Origin: Hymenolepis diminuta | Lineage: Eukaryota > Platyhelminthes > Cestoda > Cyclophyllidea > Hymenolepididae | Length of the DNA: 64,000 bases | Direction of reading: 5' to 3' | NCBI GenBank assembly: GCA_900708905.1 | Contig: CAADRB010000005.1 | Location: 1,664,573 to 1,728,572, forward strand | In this document: positions 1 through 12,780 of the stretch, piece after piece | Layout of the letters: the number at the start of each line of letters is the position of its first letter | Position numbering within the stretch: the stretch's first letter is position 1 | Translations under genes and position numbers: made by a program | Notes under the pieces: model-generated | Database searches by the model: none | What the model saw: only the letters and a program-made list of their open reading frames with translations | Told to the model about the DNA's origin: nothing

Positions 1-60
1 AAAAATATATTGAAACCCGCACTTACTCAGTAGAATATATAATCACTAGAGCATGCTCAA

Positions 61-240
61 CGAGCTCCTCTAGGTTAAAAACTTTAGCCATCTTGCCAGT
101 TGCTGAATATCGGGCAAGATCATGGCGTTCTCATAACCTATGTAAGAACCAGTGAGTTTATTTTTCCGGCCCGTCATTCAGATCATAAATTATGATACAT
201 GAATTTTGGAGTGTGAACTGCCCATTAAGTACGTAGCACA
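61..240 (+). repeat. Possible diverged copy of interspersed repeat (family of 11,163-11,418)
   Basis: Two short blocks resemble the copy at 11.16 kb in the same order: a TTGCTGAATA block (100-109) followed by an AAGATC block, and near the end a TTTGGAGTGTGAAC...CCCATTA block (205-238). The spacing between blocks is about 40 bp shorter than in the 11.16 kb copy. No coding capacity is visible. This is the weakest copy and could be a chance match in A+T-rich DNA. Confidence 0.25.
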
Positions 241-2712
241 AACTGAATTCAAAAACCAAATGAAATGCTACTCATCTATAATCTGACTTTATTCCAAATG
301 TTTTTCCGATCACCACTAATTGGCCTCCTATCATATATTTTTTCCTTCTTTTACCCCCACTTAGACACTTTCCCACGTTGAAAAATTTATAATTTATTTT
401 ATCTTGTCATAATTTATAGTAATAACTGTTTTACAAATTGAAGATGATCCAAACATCTAAAAGGCCAGTGACTTTTGGCGTAGAGCACGGAAGAGGTACG
501 CATTAATCCACTGACTGGTAAGGCCACCCACAAGTAACTGAAGGAGAACATATTCAAACACAATTTTTATATTATGATGTTCACTTCAGAGCAATGAGTT
601 CCTTTGAATGAAGTTATGAAGGGTATTAAGATGCTTATTAAATTCTCATTTACATGAATACAATACAATGCATTATTTAAAGTTTATGGCAACATATCTG
701 CTTCCTGTACAGTGAATTAAATTTTGAAATTAAGCATACTTTGTGTGGCATATATTAAATATTACTCTATTATTTACGGTATTGAAGCACTTACGGAAAT
801 TACGGGCGTTTCCGCTGTTGGAACAACTTATGCTAGCAAAATTAAAGTTGTGCAGGATAGGGGAAGTTTTTTCCAGGTTTTGGAAATTAACTCGAGCTAC
901 CTTTATCTGGGTTAATAAACTTTCTTAATCCGTGTGAACTTAAGATCGTATCCAGTAAACTATTGAAGAGTGAGGTAACATAGTCTCTTGAATTAAGAAG
1001 TCACAAGGGATGGAAAATGAAAAATCTAGGAGATTTCAGAAGTGAAACGTCGATTTCAATCCAGAGTCAGTTGCGTTTGGGCCTTTGTCCTCACTCCCAT
1101 CGTAAGAGTTAAAGAGCCATTAATTGGTCTAAGACAGCGAAAGTCGCGGAAGACGTCAGCTTACGTCATTTTTACCTTGTAAAGCTCACCAGAAGTCCCG
1201 CAGGTTAAAGAATATTAGTTGTTTAGGGGTATTTTACAAAGTTATATGCGCTAGTATTTGAACATTAATGTCAAAGTTCTAATATGCTTTGTTTATTTCG
1301 GTTTTAAAATTTGCTGGTTCAAATTTTCTGATGCCTGCATACGAATGCATTAGCTTCAGCATTTCCACATTTTACCTGTCACGCTCTTTTCACGTTTTAT
1401 TTTGATAAAATATGTTTTAAATGTTTCATTCTTTTATAATTTTGCCATTGGAAACCATTGATTACTCAAAGATAGAATATTTCCACGGAAATGCATAACT
1501 ACATTATAAACTAGACAGATTTTATTATTATTCAAAGTGTGATTATTCATTGGCCGTATCCATAGGTATCCATTGCTTATCAAACATGTATGTGTTTGAA
1601 AAAGAATGATCCAATAAAAATGCTCAGCGATCCCAAGTACGAAACTGATATCTCAAGAAGTAGCGTAATTATTATTTTTCTAAATCAATCTTTATCAGAA
1701 ATGTGCGATTTAAATTATATTTATCTCAGAAAAATATACCTTATTATTATTATAAATATTACATTAATTTTGTTGTGGTCAGCCAATTGGATTTCGCTTT
1801 ATTCGAATGGCGCAACCTTTATCTAACCTCTGAGCTGCGAATTCCAATATAAACACAATTGAAAGTTCAATTAATGGAAACAAAGGAGTTGTCTTCTTTC
1901 TGTTCCTCCTAAAAAAATTAGCTGATCAACGACTCTGTCTTATTCCTCTTATAATCATATTTAAGTTCGCGCAGGTGAGAAGGACTCGGTTTGAGCCACT
2001 TCTATTGTATGTCCACTATCTTCATACTTTACCTTCCCCTTCAAAGAGTGCAATATTTAGAATAGTGATCCAAGAGTTGAATTAACATTCTTGACAGTAA
2101 CTTTAATTCTCATTAATTGAAAACGGACTGAATTGGGTGTTCTTTCGATATTACGTGCCTATGCAACATTATGCAATGTTATTCTTTGACTGTCAAAATC
2201 CAACATTTTATTTAATACGTTGAATTTTTATAAACAATCTATTTGTATTAAAAAATATGATATGTTTTTTACTATTACACTTTACTCTACTAATTAAAAA
2301 ATTTCGTACGCAATTCTGCACTTTTATTCCTTTCATAAACATCGATCAGAGTGGATCATACTGTTCACGGTGAACTTTTAGAAATAGAATCTGCATTTTT
2401 TTTCATTTAATTTTAAACAAGTTCTAAAATGTGATATTTAGTGTCGATAGCTTTGTGTTCACTTTTTATAGTGTTAGCCCTTCTAACCACTGAATTTAAA
2501 CAAAAAAGGTTAATTTCATTATGACTTTTCATCTGCTCTGAACATGAGGCAAATTAATAGCGAAATGCTTCATATTTGCAAATTATTTAGGCACAGTTGG
2601 AGATATTTAATTTTAATCTTCAAGAAAATTTAAATAAAAATTCTCTTTTATTTTATAACTGAATTAATATTAATGATATAATAACATTCCAATAATTTTA
2701 AAATCGAGCATT
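241..2712. other. Non-coding A+T-rich stretch
   Basis: No gene is recognised on either strand. Open frames here are short, start at non-ATG codons or have composition typical of random A+T-rich DNA. The only local structure worth naming is a pair of CRE-like TGACGT motifs at 1,152-1,168, inside a short less A+T-rich patch (about 1,070-1,210). Confidence 0.6.
1152..1168 (-). promoter_or_regulatory. Two tandem CRE-like TGACGT motifs
   Basis: On the minus strand the sequence reads TGACGTAAGCTGACGTC, giving two TGACGT cores 10 bp apart, close to one helical turn. TGACGT is the core bound by CREB/ATF-type bZIP factors. There is no recognisable gene or core promoter next to it, so function is only a possibility. 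Confidence 0.15.
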
Positions 2713-2967
2713 TAACTAATTCATCTGTACTTTTTCAAAATAAATAAAACTAAGCAGAATATTAATGTTTATAGGCAATACGACAAATCTTCGTTCAAGT
2801 CATCAGATTTCAAGAGAATTAAAAGAAAGCTCAAAAATTCAAGGTTAAGGCAGATCGATCTGGACGCCAAGAAGAGGATTTGTCTGACTAAGCCCTTGCG
2901 GCTGAAACAGCTAACAAAGTCACTTTCAGTTGGTTCTAGCGTAGATCCTCATCTTAATGGAATTTGA
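2713..2967 (+). other. Open frame with coding-like codon use, unrecognised (possible exon)
   Basis: The frame is open from a TAA at 2,713 to a TGA at 2,965-2,967. Its 3' half (from about 2,775) differs from its surroundings: codons such as GAC, GCC, AAG, AGG, CTG and CAG carry G or C in the third position. The predicted peptide is very basic, rich in Lys, Arg and Ser, with the stretch IDLDAKKRICLTKPLRLKQL, and ends ...DPHLNGI. An AG at 2,773-2,774 (TTTATAG) could be a splice acceptor, which would make this a terminal exon. I do not recognise a family. An open run of 85 codons is not rare by chance at this composition, so the case rests only on codon use. Confidence 0.2.
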
Positions 2968-3252
2968 GCAAAAATGATGAAATGCAAAGTTACAGACTGA
3001 ATGCAAATGCTTGTGGAGAGAAATACTCTTGCAGCATCGATAACATCACTGTTCCTCGTGAGATCTGTCCGTCAGGGATTAGTATATGTACATAGTCTTC
3101 ATAAATTTAGTATGGCAGTTAAATTTTATTCTTTTGGACTACATATTTGTAAATTAAACCTCAAGCGCATATACTACTCACTGGTGAATTAAGTTGCCGA
3201 AACAATTTTATTATGCTTTTTGATATAATTTTATTAAGATGAGATCAAGTTG

Positions 3253-3470
3253 AGTGAACACAGCTTACGGAGCATTACCAACTTAGAATTTTAAATTACT
3301 TCATCTTTGTTGTGTTGAAACTGTAAATTGGGGAATGTCACGTTGAATCATCAGCCTTCTCAACCATCAGAAAAGCCATGAATTGAAGCTGCAGACCCAC
3401 CTTTTTTAATTAAAGAGAAAAGGCTAATAGGCAGTAAAATTTGAACTTCGGAACATGAGCTACCCATTTA
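3253..3470 (+). repeat. Diverged interspersed repeat, copy 1
   Basis: The start (AGTGAACACAGCTTACGGA) matches the start of the repeat at 11,163 with one mismatch in 19 bases. The end (AAAATTTGAACTTCGGAAC... TACCCATT) matches the end of that copy at about 25 of 33 positions. Both blocks have the same order and strand, about 200 bp apart here and about 240 bp apart there; the middle is poorly conserved. It has no open frame or terminal repeats that would assign it to a transposon class. Confidence 0.5.
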
Positions 3471-6400
3471 GTGAATGTTGTATTACCCGAAAGCGAAAGT
3501 CAAATGAAGAAAGACTCTTTGAACCTTGACGTTGATCATTATCATTTTGGTTCACTCTCCCGTATCATTTGTTACATTTTCTGCTCTTCGGTGTCAATTG
3601 CTTCCTACAATTCAAAATTATAAAAAGTTGTTTGTATTCCTGCGGACAATAGCAATAATAGTGTTAATTGAATGAAACCCCGAAACATATTTGAATTTAA
3701 TCCTGGATTACGATTAAAAATAGGAAATGATCAGTCCGTCAACTGGTATCGTTTAAATTCGAGATTGAAGTGTGAAATTAAATGAAAATGCATAAAAATC
3801 AATTAAACGACTAGGACATAAACTTAAATCACAATCTCTTCGTCGGAAAAATGAAAACCAAATGACGGGGGAAAAATAATAAACAAAGTATCATTTTATT
3901 AAAAATGCTTTTTATATCTAATGGCAAAAGCCAGTTGCCGCTTTTATTGCGATTGTCAATAGCTCATTGATTCACTGGACCAATCACTGCGCTATTTCAT
4001 AAGGATATGTGTGTTATTTATATTTTAAAGTATTTTCTCACTTAAATATTTAAATTACACTTTTAAAGCTGAAGCCTTACGACTGCATGCAATAAGGTAT
4101 CGACGCACTCGAAAGGTATTTTTAGGGAGTGCTTATTTAATCTTCTAGGCCCCTCTAATAACCTTAATAAATTCTAATAAATATTTCATTGATTTATTTA
4201 ATTCCTTTGTTACTATTTGAAACTAACGCCGAATGTTAATGACTTCATATATACTTTGTTTATTATAACAAATTTAATTGGCGAATATGAAATAATGACC
4301 AGGAATTTATGTAAATATATTGTATTTCGTTGGTAGATTTTTCGTCTCTGAGTTAATAATTAATCCTAAAGGACCCAGCGTAAGCGATCTTGACACAAAG
4401 TCATTGCAATAGGTAATTAACAAGCGTTTCAATTTTATATTATAAAATAATCGTCTGTTATACCTGAATTGTCACTAAACATTATATCGGAAACTAAATG
4501 TTGAAGAAAACCGCATATTTTAATCAATAAAGAACTCTAATTTTATTTAGATCGTATTAATTACATTTAAATATTGAAGATGTTATTAACGGAGACCCAT
4601 TATCATAGCCTTTTAGGTTGTAAAGTCTTCAACAGGTCTTCAAGAGGTTTATTAAAATATTAGTAATAAGCAGGGTAACATCTTGGACACTCTCAGACAA
4701 GAAATTCGCATTTCATTGGTCTCTCGTAAATTCATTTAAGTGGGTGTTTCGAAATGTAGAAACAGAAATAAATTATGCGTTGTGTTTGTGTCATGGTTAG
4801 TAATCGCGCCAAATATTTCTCCCGTCTTTCAACTCAACCTGAGCTATTGCCGTGGTCAGAATGAAGTTCAAATGTATTATATTTGCTATTTCTTCCACTA
4901 TTACTGATTTTTGACTTTGAGTTGCACGATATTGATTAAATTAGCAATGCACGTCCACTATTTGAAAGCCCAAACTCCTTGGAAGACGTTCCCTGCGCAC
5001 ATCAAAACTCAAAACTTTGCTTCAGCCGGTAATATAACATGAAAATATTGACTTGGTAAATATACATAGGACTATATTCCCTCCAAAATGTTACTTCATG
5101 TTAACTAATAGCATATTTAATAGATTTAATTAAAAGTATTTTTTTATTTTTATTGAATTTTTATAAACGCGAAAAATAGCAAATATTTTTCACAGCATTT
5201 CAATGATATTTCCATCTTGTATGCAGAGTTTTAGTAAAGTTGAAAATATCACGTTACTAGCTTCTGTTAGTAGTAGTAATTTTATACAAAATTTGATCAG
5301 CGAAGAGTTTAACCGACGGTGTTTGAAGATTTGCGTTTGGATCATTTGGCAAGATTTTCTGTATCTAAATAAACACAAATGATATTGTCCTTTTCGATGG
5401 ATCATGGGAAATGTAACATCAAAGTTTGCTAAATTAATCTGGCATAGATCAGATCAAACCAGGGATCTTGTAGAATTTGAAAAGTAGTTTAAAGAATTAT
5501 CTCTAAGATCAAATAAGTACTTGACAATTGGATTTACAGAATCTCAAGGAAGATTAAAATATTTTAAAAAACATGATTCACTTAAATGGTTTTTTTGTAT
5601 GTTTAGAATTCTCAAGCTAAATGAAATTTCAAATCCAACCACTATTCAACATTAAAAAATCTTCCTTACTTTTCCTGTGAATTGTATTAGGTAATATTTT
5701 TGCAGCAAAGTATCCATTTCTCAATATACGGAGGGTTTATTTTATAAGTTAACTACAAACATAAATAATTTATTTAATTTCTCATAATAATGATACGAAT
5801 TTTATTTTATAGTAAAAAAATAATTTCTAATCAATAAATAATATTATTCCTTCAGTTAAATCGATTGCCAATCTAATAATGTGAAAAACTAGTTCGATCA
5901 AATTAGGCTTTCTTCGATTTTGACCTTTGATAGGATTAATTCGACGATACTATATTATTGGGGGGGTATCGTTGTGACTTCCATTATATTGATATCAATA
6001 GCCTTTCAATCTATCAAAATGTGTTAAATTTCATTTTGCGTTCAATATTAATATTGCATGACGGTATTAAACCGAATGGAGGCAATCTCGCTTCTCTTTT
6101 GCTGTTGGCAGCAGGCCAATCAAAGGCTTTAAAACAAATTTATAATTCATAAAGCTTTAATTAATCAAACATCGCGTTTTTTAAAACTGCGTGCTTTACT
6201 GTTTGACGTTAGCACACAAATGACACAACGATGAGTGAATGCATGTCAAAGAATATTAAATGAACTTTTTATTTGGCTTTCATTATTTCTGGTAAAAAAT
6301 AACTTTGCCATCAATACTTCAAACTGTTGTTGAACAAAAATATTTATAAGTGTGTCGTTAAGCGCGTTTCTTTATGTTGAAGTGAGGATGCTCATCTGAA

Positions 6401-9400
6401 ATATCAAAATTCAGCACATTTTATAGCCAGCTGAATGTGTAAAATTGTATTAGAACTTTATGTGTTTTTACAGTGTCAAGTTCAAAATATTTTTAGACTT
6501 TTTAGTTTTCAGTTAGCGTCTAGAACACCCTGGATCGCCCTGGAACTGAAAAGGCCGGTTTTCATCCTCATCCATTTTATGCATACTACAACATTCTGCG
6601 AATGATTTAATGGAAATGCAGGTCTTGGAGGACTCATTTCATTAACTGACCCATCACCTGCCTGAAATGCCGCATCAGAAGACAAAAATAACAAGATGCT
6701 TAATGAATTTGAATAATCAGAAGAATATTCACGTTAATTATTAATAAGAAAAAGTCAAAATATATTCAATCAAAGTATTAATTACAACAAAATTGACAAA
6801 CGATTATTTACTGAGGTTCAAAAGTATGTTTTAATAGAAGTGAGCAAAAGTTTTCCATGACTTAATGGGATCAAATTTTCCTTATCTCTTATTTATTAAC
6901 CTCCCACATTTTCTGTTCATGAACTCCTTTCGTTTGTAGATCTATTTTGTGTCACCAGCGACCTTCAGTACTTCGCCTCAGGAGAAGAAAAGCACTTTTA
7001 TTTAATATAATAATTGAATTTCCTCTAGAATGTTGATTCTTGAATTAATATGCACTTTTTCCCAACTTCTTCGAAAATTATTCAGCTTAAAACAAGGAAA
7101 AATTAAACTTTCTCTATTTTTAAACCCGATTTTTCTAAATATTTTGTTACTTTATTTCTTTTGTCTAAACGGAAAAGTTTGATGACACAGTCCAAACAAT
7201 TAAAAATTATGAAGGAATGTTGCTATCAGTATTCGCTTTCATTTTTCAATTGTTGGAATTTATATTTACCGATTTCAGTTGTTCCCTGCAATTACAAAAT
7301 TTAATTCATCCTAAAATAGGCAGTAAAAAGAAATGACAATATGAAGTGGAAAAATCTGAAAATGGGGTAATTTTTAAGAGAAAGTGATTGAAATCTTTGT
7401 TGAAGTAAACGACAGTTCACATAACTATCATCTAAACGGCGCCTAGTTGAAATAAAAACGGTAAGGAAGGTCGCAGAGACGATAAATGGCTAGCATTACT
7501 TTGATATTTTGCAAAATTATTGCCTAAAATAAGAATTACATTATAAAGTGTTTTCATAAAAGTACTCAACATAATAGTGGACCGCAGCTTCCGGATAAGG
7601 GATGCATTAGTTCAGCTATTCTTGCTAGACTTTGCTCCAAAACTCGTCCTTTTATCACAGCGCTAAAGAACCTACATCAGTGTCCTGTAGGCCAAAAAAT
7701 TGCCAGAAAGTAGATGAAAAGATGAAATCCAATGCAGATGTCCTCATTGCCAAGTGTCACATTCCTATCCTAACTGATCTATTTACTGCTACCATTCGTC
7801 CGTTTTATGCGAGGGATCAAAAGGTTGCATTTAGCTGATTTAATCCCTCTTTTCTCTGTGCTAGGGTTATATTTCAACTGGATCGTAGAAATCTTGCATA
7901 AAAATGCATAGGCGGAATGTATACAAAGGATGTCAATTTTTTATTTCAAAGTACATTATTAAAAATAGGTTTAATCATAATTTAAATGAGTTAAATCAAA
8001 ATAAATAATGAGTTTCTAACCCTCGGAAGATACCTAAAACAAAGACTAACGGAATCACATTAAACTTAATGGAAAATAATGAAATCCTAAAGGACCAATA
8101 AAATCAGTCCATCACATGTCATACTGCATTTAAATCCCGGAGCAAACGTTTATTTTTGCATTTGAGATGAGAGAGTTCACTCTGAAACGTCGTAATGCTC
8201 AGCCTTCATTACTTAATTCAAATCTTAATGGATGAGATGAAGTCCACTATAATCAGAGTCCGTTGAAACAGTATATTTTCGTGGTCGATCAGGCCACTCC
8301 GATTTATTTGCATCTATTTAAAACCAAAAACAATCGACGAGACTTGCCGGCACATATTTAACATAGCACAATTTAAAATTTGATAATTATGGAAAATTTT
8401 ATTAAAATATGGAGAAGACGGAACTTGATGTTTAAAATAATGTTAAATATTTTTTTAATATTAAACAGAACTCTGCATGACTTACAATTTAACTATTTCA
8501 TCAGTGATACAAATAATTCTAAAAAGATAAAATCTCTATTAGTTGTACTTTTGATTACATTAAAATAAGAATTAAATAAATAATCAAATAAATATTTTAT
8601 AGTCAAATATGCATTGCCTTGGAAGTTGCATGTTTTTCAGAGATAATAACAAAATTTAATGCTTTTCCATAGTAGATTTCACGGAATATTAGGCAATATC
8701 CGTGAACAATAAAATTTTATTGAGATATATTAAATATGACTGCATTTGCAAAAGAAACTGATTAAATTGTGAAATAAATAAACAGTAATATATTTATTTA
8801 CGAAAAAATAAAGAGAACGTTTGAACGCTCTCTCGGTGTAGGAAGGGTTCAAAGACTTCATTCATAAATTATATGTATAAAATTATTTGAAAGCCCCTTT
8901 ATCATAACTTTATTAATTATTGCCGCAAATTTTATTGAATTCAAAAATTAAACTAAATAATAATTCGGCTGACCTTGACAGATATTGAAAATACTACTTC
9001 CTAATCGATTAAAATTCTGCTTTTTATGGCATTGATTCGTTTGTACTTACATAAATAAACGGTTTGTGAAAAACATCAAATGATTTCTTTGAAGGATTTT
9101 ATTAATTCTACATGATGGACGAAAATACCGATTCCCGTTCCTGATAAATTGCAATTTTGACATGGTGATTTTCTTCTCTCAGAATTAATTTTTCCGAAGG
9201 ATAAGAATATTTATTAATGAAGAATTCGATCCGCAAGAAATAATTTTAATAGCGTCTTATTTTCATTTTCATTTGAGGAATGGAGAAGAAATTCTTTTTG
9301 GATGATTAATTATTAGGACAGTCTAGATCGCAGTTCAGCTTGTTTTCACGAGCCACGGTTCGAAATCTCCCGCAGTTCCAGTGAAACCCATTTTGCAAAC

Positions 9401-11162
9401 CAGAACTATTTTGTTTAATAGTAGAAGAAATTTAACATTTAACATTGCATGATGTAAAAAATTAAGTGGACACAACAATCTCTGTTTATTATTGGTTATA
9501 TATATGTATATACACAGTTTATTACCCCTGAAAAGCAAATCAAGTGCAATACTTCATAAAGAAAAAACGTCAGGATGCTTGAGACAGTATATTAAGTCAG
9601 GATGGGTAAGATAAAAGGAATTAAGAAGCAAAAAGTAAAGTTGGGGCATCAACAGAGACAGCTAAATTTTGGTCCTTAGATTCAGGTTGAAGCACACTGA
9701 TTGGGTCTTTTTGGGTGAACTAATGTCCAAAGATCGGATCTAATTAACCAGACTGATAATGGAGATGTTAAAGCAATAACTTTAAACGGATTTTAAACTC
9801 TTAAAAACCTGTCTTGTTTATTAACTGGACGACAAAAGTAAGATAACTTCGTAAGGGATAATAAACAATGTTATGGAGCTTCAGAATTCCGCCTTGAATC
9901 TATATTTGTTTGTTTAGAGGAAATAAAACAAATTGAAAACAACTTTCTAATTCTCCTATTTAGCAAATATAAATGAGTATTCTTAAAAAGTTTATAAGAA
10001 ACAGCTAAATACTTTAGTTTATATTGCGACGGTGTGTGCCAACAAAGGCAAGCTTAAATAAAGTAAAATTATTTCTATCATTTATTTAAACAAAATTTTA
10101 CAGCCATAAAAATTAAACTAATACTTTCTCTACCTTTCTAGCTTAAAGATTTAAAATTTTATGTCATTTTATGAAAAATGAATTTGACATCAAGTTGGAG
10201 AGTTAACCCTTATCACAATCAATATTCATTAAGTTTATCGTACCCATTATTATGTATCATGCAAATTCAAATAAAGGGAATAGTTAATTTACATCCCTTT
10301 TCATCTCAAGCCATTTTATTGAAAGATTTGGTGGATAAATTTTGAAAAGTTAAGAACAGTTAACAATAACATCTAATTTTCTGTATAATTTTTCCAAAAG
10401 TTCGTGGTGTCGTCTCTCTTTTTCATTCTCAATAGACCTGTGCCCTTTATTATTACAAATGTTTGTGATTTTGGTTTTAATTTATGTCCAAAAAAGGTGA
10501 ATCATTAGAAAATATCACATTTTAATTTTAAAATGGTATCTGAATTATACGATTTTCATGAATTTCACAAAAATTGCATTGAAGATGTAACATTTGGGAG
10601 GGATTAATAGCTGTCCATTAATGTAAGACAGCATACTTCAGGTGGCCTGATCAACCGACTAATTCAGTCAAATGGTCGAAAGCTCCATTTATCGTCTCTA
10701 AAATCCAAATGATGCTAGCCGAATTTCAGAGGATTCCGATGACAGGGTGAATTATAGCCTCTACGGGAGGGTACACAGCTCAGTGCTATCAAAATTAAAC
10801 GAAAGTAAGATTTGTAACCACCAGTCTTTAGAATTTCCAGACTGATCCTCTGTTGCATTTCTTTTGTACATTTCATATCTTTCCCTCTCATTTAACGTCA
10901 TAATATAAACTCTGTACTCACTTTGCAATGTAACGTTTTTGTTTGAGACAGCCAAGCATATAAACAAAGTAATACGTGATAGGTTTACTAAGTGCGAGTA
11001 CATGTCGACGCAGTAACATATTTTAATGTTTGGATTAACTTTGAATAACTTAAATATTAGTTTTGTCGTGATACCTGTCTCCTTATTGGATAAATGTTCA
11101 AATATTCTGAAAAAAATAGAGTCATTCATGTACAACTGAGACACACTTTTATAGTCACTTTC
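3471..11162. other. Non-coding A+T-rich stretch
   Basis: I see no gene, RNA gene or transposon coding remnant here. A few frames of 60-70 codons (for example around 5.2, 5.96, 6.5, 7.6 and 8.4 kb) have A+T-driven composition rich in Ile, Leu, Lys, Asn and Phe, with no recognisable motif. A minus-strand frame of 136 codons at 10,761-11,171 is discussed under rejected items. There are many short poly-A/T runs but no long tandem array. Confidence 0.6.
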
Positions 11163-11418
11163 AGTGAACACAGATTACGGAACTCTTTTAACTTCGAAAT
11201 TTTGTCTCTCTTATCCCGCCTATTATAAGACTGCAAGCTGCTGAATAGCAGGTTAGAAGATCTTGCTTACTCAACCATTGGGGTTGAATTAAGATGATTA
11301 GACCGACAATCCTGATTAGAAAGCCAGTCAAAAAGCATCAGTCATCACAGACAAGCACTTGATTCAACCCAGAATACGAGTCAAAAAATTTGAGTTTCGC
11401 AACGCAAATTACCCATTA
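11163..11418 (+). repeat. Diverged interspersed repeat, copy 2 (best reference copy)
   Basis: About 256 bp that shares its two ends with the copy at 3,253-3,470. Its interior block 11,302-11,361 (starting ACCGACAATC) aligns without gaps to 58,833-58,892 at about 44 of 60 positions. It ends AACGCAAATTACCCATTA. No protein is encoded. Copies of an unclassified MITE, a SINE or a solo LTR are all possible; I see no A/B box pair, tail or clear terminal inverted repeat. Confidence 0.5.
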
Positions 11419-12196
11419 ATTAAAAATTATACAATTTGGATCCAAAAATGCATTGGAGTGAGTGTTTTTGATTGTCTGACAAATACTTTTTGATCCCTCA
11501 CCTTAATAATTTTCTAGCCTTCCTGTTATCGATTTCCGTCGCTTCCGACTAGTAAAGTTGGAAAACGGTTTTGTATTGCTCTTGCAGCACAAAGGAACAA
11601 CTCTATTCAGGAAAGAATTTGTATTGACCACAATACTGTTTGTAACGTCAGCTAGCTGTAAAAATTTAACTAGACCACTTTACTTCTTTCTTTGCTGGAT
11701 TCTTAATATTTTTTACGATATTATCAAATTCTCTGCTCCCTTGATGCTTTGGAAAATTATCTTCCCTTCTAATTTGTTTATTAGGTAAATTATCGCAGTT
11801 TAAGATGGAAATCTTCCCAATGTAACAATGAACTCAACAGAGACATTTTTAGTTCTAGCTTTTGAAAGTGAAGGAACTTCCTGAAAGTTTCCAATTTTAT
11901 ATTTTAATTAATTTAAATGGTGATTTTGAGATCAATTTGACTTACTTTATGCTACATCTCATTATCCTATTACTTGCGGCCTTTGGGATACAAAATTTGA
12001 AGCAAGCTGTTTTCAACATTAATCCAGGTATATCAATCCCCTGACCAATATGCAGTGATTAACTTAGGGTTGAATCCGCTCAAAAACTCAGGAATCAAAT
12101 TATGGTCTTCGAAATCCAGTATATTAGATTATACTGGATTAGAATGCACACTTAATTGGTAAAAGTTAGGTAGCAAAACCCTGAAATTTAAAATTT
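11419..12196. other. Non-coding stretch beside the retrotransposon remnant
   Basis: No gene is recognised. Two frames of 60-76 codons (11,558-11,788 and 11,862-12,044, plus) are hydrophobic with no motif and look like chance. If the retrotransposon remnant on the minus strand was once complete, its integrase and 3' LTR would have lain here, but I see no integrase motif and no second copy of the LTR. Confidence 0.55.
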
Positions 12197-12598
12197 TCAA
12201 TAGGTCTCTTTTGCCAAGTTTATTTTCACCATTACACCGTTTAGGGATATGGAGAAAATTTGCATCAAACAATTATAACTTGGTATACCTGTTGAAACGT
12301 CACATGTAATGAGACCGGGGGTTGTGTGCAGAGGAATATCTTTTAAGTGGAGTGAGGTCGGACGGTTTCGGAACTCTTGTAGTTCAGTGTCGGTCTTTTG
12401 AGCTTCTGAGAGGGAGTGAAAATCGACGGCTTCTGTTACTGCTTCGACATCGGTTCGAGAAAGACAATCAGCGACAATATTGTCCGAGCTTTTAACGTGT
12501 CTGATGTCGTTGATGAACTGAAGGACGTAATCGAGATGTAGTCTAGTCTCGCCAACCAGTGAAAACTCCCTACTCGTCCCATCTCCCTTTGCAATGCC
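12197..12598 (-). pseudogene. pol: Retrotransposon Pol fragment: RNase H C-terminus and linker to integrase
   Basis: A single open frame of 133 codons on the minus strand, from just after a TGA at 12,599-12,601 to a TGA at 12,197-12,199. The recognisable part begins near 12,550. It contains HLDYVLQF, then DIRHV, then DNIVADCLSR, the classic end of a Ty3/gypsy RNase H; the Asp of VAD is the position of the last catalytic acidic residue. A linker follows with an LSEAQKTDTEL-like segment, TSL and CDVSTG, as seen before the integrase zinc-binding domain in CsRn1-like elements. After CDVSTG the similarity fades over about 30 codons before the stop. There is no Met near the start, as expected for an internal piece of a polyprotein. 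The first roughly 16 codons look unrelated and may mark the deletion joint. Confidence 0.75.
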
Positions 12599-12674
12599 TC
12601 ATCCATTCAACCTCCTCCCCTCCTTCTCCTGAGACATCATTTATCTGTTGTTCAGAATGGTCGTATTCTTTACA

Positions 12675-12780
12675 GGGTCACCAATTTGTAGCGGGCCACC
12701 AGATTGTTGAGGGTCACCAGTTTGTAGTGGCAGAGTTACCAATTTGTGGTAGGAGTAGTTCACCAGTTTGTAGCGGTAGT
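12675..12780 (-). repeat. Five tandem copies of an LTR-end plus primer-binding-site motif
   Basis: Five units of 18-24 bp (about 12,675-12,692, 12,693-12,710, 12,711-12,734, 12,735-12,757 and 12,758-12,780) each contain, on the minus strand, a variant of CTACAAACTGGTGACC. This reads as an LTR terminus (…CTACA) followed by a TGGTGACC-type primer-binding site, which matches the 3' end of tRNA-Trp. Normal elements have one such site. The units differ by point changes and small length changes (TGGTGAAC, TGGTAACT, TGGTGGCCC), so the array is old or was copied unevenly. A protein-coding reading (GHQFVAGHQIVEGHQF on the plus strand) is a by-product of the repeat. Confidence 0.6.

Noticed and set aside
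9346..9372. GGTTCGAAATC resembling a tRNA B box
   Set aside because: No A box at the right distance upstream and no cloverleaf can be drawn.
10761..11171. Minus-strand open frame of 136 codons, the longest in the window with a start codon
   Set aside because: At this A+T content one or so open runs of this length are expected by chance in 64 kb over six frames. Its start is GTG, it has no recognisable domain or coding-like codon bias, and its start lies inside the interspersed repeat at 11,163.
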